A stretch of DNA of 64,000 bases, taken from NCBI RefSeq assembly GCF_002099425.1, contig NW_018344008.1, forward strand, positions 12,544,001 through 12,608,000, written 5' to 3'. The stretch is from Phascolarctos cinereus. Lineage: Eukaryota > Chordata > Mammalia > Diprotodontia > Phascolarctidae. This document shows positions 56,020-64,000 of this stretch, in pieces. How positions within the stretch are numbered: the first letter of the stretch is position 1; the number at the start of each line of letters is the position of its first letter. A model generated the notes under the pieces. It worked only from the letters and a program-made list of their open reading frames with translations, did no database searches and was not told where the DNA came from. The position numbers and the translations under genes are program-made.

Positions 56020-56923
56020 AGACCAATTATAAGAGACTCAATAAGGTCACACTTTATTTCTTATATGGGAGAATGCTATCTGTACTTTTAAGAATTATTA
56101 CTTGGAAAGTTTGAAAGAGCATACACATATAGAAGGCTTGGGGTTGAATTCAGTATAATGGTATGATTCTAAAAGAATAAAATTGTGTAGGGAGAGGTAA
56201 AATGGAACAATTACCTCATACAAACAGACATGAATGGAAGAACTGTTATAGTGAAAGCAGGTGGGGGTGGAGGTAGTGATGGAACCTTATCTCATCAGAA
56301 CTGCATTAAAGAGGGAATATCAGACACATCTAGAAGGGTATAAAAGTCTTCTAAATTTATAAAGACATAGTAGGATGAGAGGACAGGATAAAGGAGGGAC
56401 TTTTAGAAGAGTGTATTGATCAAGAAGTAGAAGGGTAAGGGGGAGAGGATAAGGGAGGGGTTCTTAGAGGGGTGAGTAAATTCAGGAATAGTAGGGTAAG
56501 GGGAGAAGAGGGATTCTTTAAAAAAATGTGTGGATTAGGGAGGTAGTGATTAGAAGTAAATCAGACTTGTGAGTAGGGATAGGGTAAAAAGAGAGGGTGA
56601 GAAGGATAATAGAGAGGAAAAATAGGAGAACGTCTCCTATTATATGTCTAATAGGAGGATGGAGGGAAATACACAATTACTAATTATAACTTAGAATGTG
56701 AATGAGATGAATTCACTCATAAAATATAAACAAATAACAGAATGAATTAAAATCAGAATCTGACAATATGTTGTTTACAAGAAACACATTTAAAAATGAG
56801 ATACACAAAGAGTTAAAATAAAGGGCTGGAGTAAAATTTATTATGCTAAAGTTGAGGTTAGAAAAAAAGCAGGGGTAGCAATCATGATCTCAGACAAAGT
56901 TAAAACTAAAATAGATTCAATTA

Positions 56924-57909
56924 GATAAATGGTCAAAGGATGTGAACAGGCAGTTCTCAGATGAAGAAATTAAAACCATCTATAGTCATATGAAAAAATG
57001 CTCTAAATCATTATTGATTAGAGAAATGCAAATCAAAACAACTCTAAGGTACCACATCACACCTATCAGATTAGCCAACATGACAAAACAGGAAAATGAT
57101 AAATGTTGGAGAAGATGTGGGAAAATTGGAACACTAATGCATTGTTGGTGGAGTTGTGAAATGATCCAACCATTTTGGAGAATAATTTGGAACTATGCCG
57201 AAAGGGCTATAAAAATGTACATACCCTTTGACCCAGAAATAGCACTCCTAGGGCTATATCCTGAAAATATCATAGGAATGGGAAAAGGACCCACATGTAC
57301 AAAAATATTCAGAGCAGCTCTTTTTGTGGTGGCAAAGAATTGGAAATTGAGAGGATGCCCATCAACTGGGGAATGGCTGAGCAAGTTGTGGTATATGAAT
57401 GTAATGGAATACTATTGTGCTACAAGAAATGATGAACAGGCTGACTTCAGAAAAACCTGAAAATACTTGTATGGTCTGGTGCTGAGCGAAGTGAGCAGAA
57501 CCTAGAGGACTTTGTACACAATAACAGCCACATTATGAGATGACTAATATTGATAAACTTAACCCTTCCCAGCAATACAAGGATCTAAGACATCTCTAGA
57601 GGCCTTGTGATGGAAAATGTTATCCACATCCAAAGAAAGAACTATGGAAGTTGAATTGCTATCCTTTTTTTCCTCTTCTGTTGAGTTTTGTTTCCTCTTT
57701 CTGATGGCTCCTCCTATTGGTTTTAATTTTTACTTGCAACATCACTAATGTGAAAACATGTTTAGTAGGAATGTAAATCTATAGGCTGTATCAGATTGTG
57801 TGCTGTCTTGGGGAGGGTGGTGGGGAGGAAGGGGGAGAAAAATTTTAGACTCGAAAGCATATGGAATTTATTGTTGATAAATCAAAATAAATTAATAAAA
57901 GAAAAAAAA
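56924..57909 (+). mobile_element. 5'-truncated L1 inserted in L1 ORF2, with target duplication
   Basis: Contains the ORF2 C-terminus and a complete 3' UTR ending in an A-run. The 172-codon frame at 56942-57460 is open and reads MNRQFSDEEIKTIYSHMKKC, CWRRCGKIGTLMHCWWSCEM (the Cys-rich C-terminal motif, Cys and His retained) and CPSTGEWLSKLWYMNVMEYY. Flanks 'tagattcaatta' at 56912-56923 and 57917-57928 are identical, and the repeat extends further left with two mismatches. The endonuclease reading of the host L1 continues on both sides. The open frame suggests a younger copy than its host. Confidence 0.87.
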
Positions 57910-58734
57910 ATTAAATTAGATTCAATTAAAAGAAATAAACAAGGAAAGTACATTATGACAGAAGGTACTATAGATAATGAACCATTATCTATACTAAACC
58001 TATACCTACCCAATGATATAGCGTTGACATTTTTAATGGAACAGTTACATGAATTACAGGTAGGAATACGTATTAATAATGTAATAGTGGGAGACTTTAA
58101 ATTTCCATTCTTAGGATTATCTAATAATAAAGCCAGAAAAATAAATAAGAAAGAAATGAAGGAGGTGAACAGAATCTTAAACTAGATATGATAGCTTTCT
58201 GGAGAGAACTGAATTGGAATAGCAAGGAATACAGCTTTTTCTCAGCAGCACATGGTACCTTTATAAAAAATTGACCATATGTTAGGCATAAAAGCTTTAT
58301 AGTTAAATGCGGAAAAAGAGAAATACTAAGTGCATCCTTTTCAGATCACAATGCAATAATAATTATGTTCAATAACGGACTGTGGAAACACAGATTACAA
58401 ACTAATTGGAGACTAAACAATCTAATCTTAAAGAATGAATGGATTAAAGAACAAATTGTAGAAATAATAATTTCATTAAAGACAATGACAACAATGAAAC
58501 AACGTATCAAAACCTATGGGATGCAGCAAAAGCAGTAATCACAGGAAAATTTGCATGTCTAAATTCTTATATAAATAAAATAGAGAAAGAGCAGACCAAT
58601 GAATTAGGTATGTAATTAAAAAAAATAAAAAGAACAAATTAAAAAGCCCTAATTAAATACCAAATTGGAAAACTTAAAAATTAAAGGTGAGATTAATAAA
58701 ATTAAGTGTAAGAAAACCATTGAATTAATAATAT

Positions 58735-58835
58735 AATTACATAATGTTAAATTTATATGTATAAAATATATAAATCATATATAAATATACAGAAGTTATA
58801 CAATTATATTAAAATATAATCATATAATGAATGAT
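58735..58835. repeat. AT-rich patch in L1 ORF2
   Basis: About 100 bases of 'ataaatcatatataaatata'-like sequence interrupt L1 ORF2, which resumes with 'gagttggttttacag'. Probably local expansion of simple sequence. Confidence 0.7.
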
Positions 58836-59837
58836 ATTAAAGAGTTGGTTTTACAGAAAAAAACCCAATAAAATAGATAAGCCATTGGTTAATGTGAATA
58901 AAAAGAGAGAAGAAAACCAAATTACTAGTATTAAAAATGAAAGGGGAGAATATACCACTGATGAAGATGAAATCAAAGCAATTATAAGGTGTTATTTTAC
59001 CCAATTATATGCCAATAAATTTAAGAATTTAAGTGAAATGGAAGAATATTTAGAAAAACATAAACTGCCTAGATTAACAGAAGAGGAAATAGGATATTTA
59101 AATAAACCTATTTTAGAAAAACAAATTGAACAGGCCAGAAATGTGCTTCCTAAAAAAAAAGCATGAGGACCAGATGGATTCACAAGTGAATTCTACCGAA
59201 CATATGAAGATCAACTAATTCTAATATTAAATAAATTATTTGGAATAATAGACAAAGAAGGAGTCCTACCAAGCTCCTTTTATGAAACAAATATGATGCT
59301 GATACCTAAACCAGGAAGAGCAAAAACAGAGAAAGAAAATTACAGACCAATTTCATTATGAATATAAATGCAAAAATCCTGAATAAAATACTAGCTAGGA
59401 GACTACAATAATATACTATAAAGATTATGCATTGTGACCAAGTGAGATTTATACCAGCATTTCAGGGATGGCTTAACATAAGGAAAACTATTAACATAAC
59501 TGATTATATCAATAATAAAATAACAAAAATCATATGATTATATGAATAGATGCAGGAAAAGCTTTTGATAAAATAGAACCCTCATTCTTATTAAAAAAAA
59601 TACTTGAAAGCCTAGGAATAAATGGAGAAATAAATGAGACGCATGTACCTAAAACAACCAGCAAGCATTATTTGTAATAATGATAAGCTAGAAGCTTTCC
59701 TAATAAGATCAAGACTGAAACAAGGATGCTTACTGTCACCAATGTTATTCAATATTGTATTAGAAACACTAGCAATAGCAATAAGAGAAGAAAAAGAAAC
59801 AGAAGGAATCAAAATTGAGCAATGAGGTAACAAAACT

Positions 59838-59995
59838 ATCTCTTCATAGTTCTATTTATCAGTTCTTTCTTTGAAGGTAGATAGCATCTTCCTTCATAGA
59901 TCTTTTGTAGTTGATCTGAGTATTTCTAATACTCAAAATCACTTAGTCATTCAAAGTTGTTCTTTGAACAATATTGCTGTTACTGCATACAATAT
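59838..59995 (-). mobile_element. Inverted L1 3' UTR patch inside L1 ORF2
   Basis: 'ctatttatcagttctttctt', 'tcaaagttgttctttgaaca' and 'atattgctgttactgcatac' match the reversed L1 3' UTR at 47600-47755. It replaces, rather than just interrupts, the host ORF2 codons around the catalytic FADD motif. ORF2 sequence resumes with 'atgatacacttggaaaatcc', the codons after FADD. Confidence 0.75.
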
Positions 59996-61430
59996 GATGA
60001 TACACTTGGAAAATCCTAAAGATTCAACTAAAAAGCTAGTGGAAACAATTAACAATTTTAGCAAGGTAACAATATAAAATAAACCCAAGTAATTTATCGG
60101 CATTTCTGTAGCTCAGCAACCAAATCCTGCAAGAGATAGTAGTAAGTATTACCCCATTTAAAATAACTGTACACAGTATAAAATACCCAGGAATACACCT
60201 ACCAAAACAAACCTAAGAACTACATGAACATAATTGTAAAGCACTTTTCATATAAATAAAATCAGATTAAATAATTGGAGAAATATTAATTGTTCATGGG
60301 TAGGCAGAACCAATATAATAAAAATGACAGGTTTACCTACCTAATCTATTTATTCAATGTCATTCAATTAAATTACCAAAAAGTTATTTTACTGAGCTAG
60401 AAAAAATAAAATTCATTTGGAAGAACGAAAGGTCAAGAATATTAGAGAAATTAATTTTAAAAAATGTAAAGGAAGAAGGTTTAGCAGTACCAGATCTTAA
60501 ACTTTACTATAAGGCAGAAAGCATAAAAGAAAAAATTGGTCCTGGCTAAGAAACAGAAAGGTAGATCAGTGGAATAGAGTATACATGTAATATACAGTAG
60601 CACATGGTTATAGGAACCTTGTATTTGACACGTGTAAAGATTTAAGCTTTTGGGATAAGAATTCATTATTTGGTAAAAATTGTTTGGAAAATTGGAAAGC
60701 ATTCTGGCAGATATTGTGCACAGACCAATTTACCATTTACCAAGATAAAATAAAAATGGATATATGACCTAGATATAAAGGAAGATATAAGAAAATTAAA
60801 ACAACATGGAACATATTACCTATCAGACTTATGGATAGAACAATTTATGAATAAGAGATAGAGAGCATTGTGAGGTTTAAATGGATAATTTCAATGGTCA
60901 AAGGATAAGAACAGGAAGTTTTTCAATGAAATAAAAACTCTATATAGTCATATAAAAAAATGTTCTAAATCACTAGTTACTAGTATTAAACTACTACTAT
61001 GGGATGCAGCAAATAAGAGAAATGCAAATTAAAACAACTTTGAGATATCATCTTATACCAATCAGATTGGCTAAAATGATAGAAAGGGAAAAGCAACAAA
61101 TCTTAGAAGGGATGTGGAAAAATTGGGACACACTCACTGTTGGTGGAATGGTGAACTCATCTAACCATTTTGGATAGCAATATGGAATTATGCTGAAAGA
61201 GTTATAAACTATGTGTATACCTGTTGGCCCAGCAATACCACTATTAGGTCTGTTTCCCAAGGTGATTAGGGAAAAAGGGAAAAAAATCTTACATGTTATA
61301 AAATATTTATAGCAACTATCTTTGTGGTGGCAAAGAACTGGAAATTGCAGGGATGTCCATCCTTTGGGGAATGGCTAAACAAGTTGTGGTATAAGATTGT
61401 GTTGGAATTATACTGTGCTATAAGAAATGA

Positions 61431-63890
61431 TAGAGGGGTGGAGCCAAGATGGTGGAGCGAAAGCAGTGACTTGCTTGAGCTCTCCTCCAAACCCCTCCAA
61501 ATACTCATAAAAAATGGCTCTAAACAAATTCTAAAGCAGCAGAATCCACAAAAAGACAGAGTGAAACAAATATCCAGCCCAAGACAGCCTGGATGATTGA
61601 TCAGAAAGGTGTATTGCGCCGGGCTGGGAGCGCAGCATGGTGTGGGCGCGCAGGCTGCAGCGAACCCAGAAAAGGCCTCAGAGGACTGAATTGTGGGCAG
61701 CAAGACTCCTCAATCCATGAATGCCAAAGATAACGTAGAAGGTCAGTGGGAAAAGTCTGTTTCTGTCGGTGCTGAGACTGGAAAGTGGGGTTTCAGCTCC
61801 ATTCCCCAAGAGCATGGCCCTGTAGGGGGGCAGCTGCTTCCCGAGCTTCCAGCCCACAGACTGAGGGGGAATCCAGTGGCTGATCAGAGAGGGATTGCGG
61901 GGATCTCTTTGCCAGTGCTGAGGCAGGAATCTCTTGCTTTGCCCACGTTTGGATCTGGGTCACAGTTCTGGGCGGCGGTGCTGGGGTGAGGAGGAATGCT
62001 GGTGTGGTGGAGCTTGGAGTGGCTGTGGAGAGGAACCCTTCCTCACAGTTACAGGACAGAAAGGAATACTTGTGGTCACAGGCCAGGAAAGGAGTAAACA
62101 CCTCGCCCCTTATCATACCACCTTGGAAGAACTGAAAATTTACAGGTCCCTACAAGTATCTCTGCAAACAGCTATACAAACCCCCGAAGCTTGGGACAAT
62201 ACATTCTCCACATTGGAAGCAAGTAAGGGAAGTAGAGGAAAAACTGGGAAGAGAAATGAGAGTGATGCAAGAAAATCATGAAAAACAAGTCAACAGCTTG
62301 CTAAAGGAGACCCAAAAAAATACTGAAGAAAATAACACCTTAAAAAACAGCCTAACCCAAATGGCAAAAGAGGTCCAAAAAGCCAATGAGGAGAGAAATG
62401 CCCTAAAAAGAAAAATTGGCCAAATGGAAAAGGAAGTCCAAAAGATTACTGAAGAAAATACTTCCTTAAAAATTAGGAGCAATTGGAAGATAGTGACTTT
62501 ATGAGAAATCAAGACACTGTAAAACAAATCCAAAAGAATGAAAAATTAGAAAACAATGTGAAATATCTCATTGGAAAAACAACTGACCTGGAAAATAGAT
62601 CAAGGAGAGAGAATTTAAAAATTATTGGACTATCTGAAAGCCATGATCAAAAAAAGAGCCTAGACATCATCTTTCAAGAAATTATCAAGGAAAACTGCCC
62701 TAATATAGTAGAACCAGAGGGCAAAATAGAAATTGAAAGAATCCACAGATCTCCTCATGAAAGAGATCACCAAAGGAAGACTCCTAGGAATATTGTAGCC
62801 AAATTCCAGAGTTCCCAGGTCAAGGAGAAAATATTACAAGCTGCCAGAAGGAAACAGTTCAAGTACTGTGGAAACACAATCAGGATAAAACAAGATTTAG
62901 CAGCTTCTACATTAAAGGACCGCAGGGCATGGAATATAATATTCCGGAGGGCAAAGGAGATAGGATTACAACCAAGAATCACCTATCTAGCAAAACTGAG
63001 TATAATCCTTCAGGAGAAAAAATGGTCATTCAGTGAAATAGAGGACTTTCAAGCATTTTTGATGAAAAGACCAGAGCTGAATAGAAAATTTGACTTTTAA
63101 ATACAGAACTCAAGTGGAACATGAAGAGGTAAACAGGAAATAGAAATCATAAGAGACTTATTAAGATTGAACTGTTTACATTCCTGAATGGAAAGATGAT
63201 ATTTATAACTCATGAGACCTTTGTCAGTATTAGGGTAGTTGGAGGAAAAAAAAATTATATGTATTTATATGTAGATACATAGATAGAGGGCACAGGGTGA
63301 GTTGAAGATTAAGGGGTCATATCTGGAGAATAAAATTAAGGGATGAGAGGATTATACTAGGAGAAGAAGAAAGGGAGAGGTAGAATGGGGTAAATTATCT
63401 CACAAAAAAAACCAGAAAAGTCTCTTACAGTGGAGCGGAAGCAGGGGAAGGTGAGAGGGAATGAGTGAATCTTATTCTCATAGGATTTGGCTTAAGGAGG
63501 GAATAACAAACACATTCAAATGGGTATGGAAATCTGTCTTACCCTACAGGAAAATAGGGGGAGAAGGGGAGAAGAGAGCAGGGGGATGATAGAGAGGAGG
63601 GCAGATTGGGAAAGGGGGTAATCAGAAGTAAATACTTCTGAGGGACAGGGTCAAAAGAAAGAATAGAATAAATGGGAGGGCAGGATAAGATTAAGGGAAA
63701 TAGAGTTCGTTTTTCACAACATGTCTACTATGGACGTGTTTTGCACAACTGCACATATACAACTAAAATTGAGTTGCTTGCCTTTTCAATGAGGGTGGGT
63801 GGGGAGGGAGGAAGAGAGAAAATTTGAAAACTAAAGTTTTAAAAACATATGTTTAAAAAAATGTTTTCACATGATACTGGGAAATAAGAA
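61431..63890 (+). mobile_element. Young-looking L1 with CpG-rich 5' UTR, apparently ORF1-only
   Basis: Starts 'aggggtggagccaagatggt' inside the C-terminal ORF2 of the previous L1. The 5' UTR (61431-62255) is GC- and CpG-rich (for example 61614-61665). The ORF1 region is 62256-63100 and a purine-rich spacer follows. At 63712-63890 a 3' UTR of the same type as that at 12600-12860 appears ('gacgtgttttgcacaactgc', a G-rich patch, then 'aagttttaaaaacatatg') without any ORF2 between. Spacer-like sequence then begins again at about 63895, so the 3' structure cannot be settled within the window. The 115-codon frame at 61934-62281 and the 107- and 135-codon minus frames lie over the 5' UTR and are not genes. 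Confidence 0.75.
62256..63100 (+). pseudogene. L1 ORF1p, largely open but N-terminally incomplete
   Basis: Two overlapping frames carry it. 62256-62504 gives a coiled coil of repeated heptad-like LKxxxxQMxKEVQKxxEE units. 62483-63100 (205 codons) gives KYLIGKTTDLENRSRRENLKIIGL (start of the RRM), KTPRNIVAKFQSSQVKEKIL (start of the C-terminal domain) and DRRAWNIIFRRAKEIGLQPR to the end, PELNRKFDF. The usual N-terminus (MSKxx...) present in the copies at 50546 and 55072 is missing; the 5' UTR passes directly into the coiled coil near 62220. One frame change separates the two parts. This is the best-preserved coding sequence in the window, and ORF1p would bind and chaperone L1 RNA. Confidence 0.8.
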
Positions 63891-63894
63891 ATAC

Positions 63895-64000
63895 AGGAAA
63901 TGGGGTACAGAAGTCTATCCTGCCCTACAGGAAAATAGAAGGGGAAGGGGATAAGAGAAAGGGAGAGAGATAGAAGAGAGGACAGACTAGGGGAAGGGAT
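63895..64000 (+). mobile_element. Second copy of L1 spacer sequence, at the window edge
   Basis: 'gtacagaagtctatcctgcc', 'ctacaggaaaatagaagggg' and the purine-rich run after it repeat the spacer at 63523-63620 ('ctgtcttaccctacaggaaa'). It is cut by the end of the window. Confidence 0.7.

Larger units (their letters stand above)
54346..61430 (+). mobile_element. Near full-length L1 with nested inserts
   Basis: Begins with 'gaagatggcagaataagata', a typical L1 start. The 5' UTR runs to 55071, ORF1 55072-56019, the purine-rich spacer 56020-56690, and ORF2 from about 56690 to 61430. Inside ORF2 are a truncated L1 (56924-57909), an AT-rich patch (58735-58835) and an inverted L1 3' UTR patch (59838-59995). 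The element is cut at 61430 by the start of another L1, so its own 3' UTR is not in the window. Heavily mutated. Confidence 0.78.
56690..61430 (+). pseudogene. L1 ORF2 (endonuclease and reverse transcriptase), broken and interrupted
   Basis: Endonuclease part: 'caatatgttgtttacaagaa' near 56765 encodes the 'CLQETH' block, and after the nested L1 the 129-codon frame at 57796-58185 reads ILNLYLPNDIA and later NNVIVGDFKFPF (cf. 'NxxIxxGDFNTPL'; Asn to Lys in the GDFN motif). RT part: the frame at 58831-59166 reads ...[16 protein letters not shown], followed by 'gaccagatggattcacaagt' ('PDGFTSEFY', 59170) and 'gaaaagcttttgataaaata' ('EKAFDKI', 59555). The expected FADD block is replaced by an inverted patch at 59838-59995. 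The C-terminus near 61325-61430 reads WKLQGCPSFGEWLNKLWYKIV. Numerous stops. It once nicked DNA and copied L1 RNA; it cannot now. Confidence 0.8.

Noticed and set aside
61296-62116. 135- and 107-codon minus frames and 90-115-codon plus frames
   Set aside because: They lie over the ORF2 end of one L1 and the 5' UTR of the next; GC-rich non-coding sequence has few stops by chance.

Overview
This window looks like a marsupial (metatherian) nuclear genome segment, AT-rich and made almost entirely of interspersed repeats of many ages. I base this on short SINEs whose heads read close to 'gcagctaggtggcgcagtgg', on L1 elements with marsupial-style 5' and 3' ends, on abundant RTE/BovB LINEs with matching SINEs, and on a deep background of L2, CR1/L3, MIR and hAT copies. 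I cannot name the species. I recognise no functional host protein-coding gene, tRNA or rRNA gene; the window is intergenic or deep intronic.

Layout. 0-2.3 kb: MIR copies and one fossil LTR. 2.3-7.1 kb: an old plus-strand L1 ORF2 broken up by later inserts (an L2-type 3' end, an RTE SINE with an 11-bp target duplication, an inverted L1 tail). 7-11.4 kb: SINEs, L2 and MIR fragments, a non-autonomous hAT element and a CR1/L3 tail. 11.4-12.9 kb: an internally deleted L1 with perfect 15-bp target duplications. 12.9-15.8 kb: SINEs, L1 tails, a BovB-like LINE end and a different RTE LINE end. 18.5-20.7 kb: a long old L1 on the minus strand. 21.2-24.7 kb: CR1/L3 pieces and an RTE that carries a MIR and a hAT copy. 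24.9-26.6 kb: no recognisable repeat, but a 199-codon open frame that I cannot identify. 27-33 kb: L2, RTE-SINE, tRNA-SINEs, a non-L1 LINE RT fragment, an LTR and a hAT palindrome. 33-39.4 kb: a CR1/L3 element split by a large old L1, which itself holds a 7SL RNA pseudogene and a SINE. 39.4-46.6 kb: L2, MIR, a second 7SL pseudogene, a 64-bp local duplication and much anonymous sequence. 46.6-53.8 kb: one long L2 interrupted by a BovB-like piece (itself hit by an L1) and by an ORF1-only L1. 53.8-64 kb: an L1 pile-up ending in a CpG-rich, young-looking L1 whose ORF1 is nearly open.

There is no operon-like or pathway logic. The organisation is a stack of insertions whose nesting gives a relative order: CR1/L3, L2 and MIR oldest; RTE/BovB and hAT in between; L1, SINEs and 7SL copies youngest. 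Coordinates of repeat ends are approximate unless a target-site duplication is quoted. Family names rest on recognising conserved segments by eye, not on a database search.
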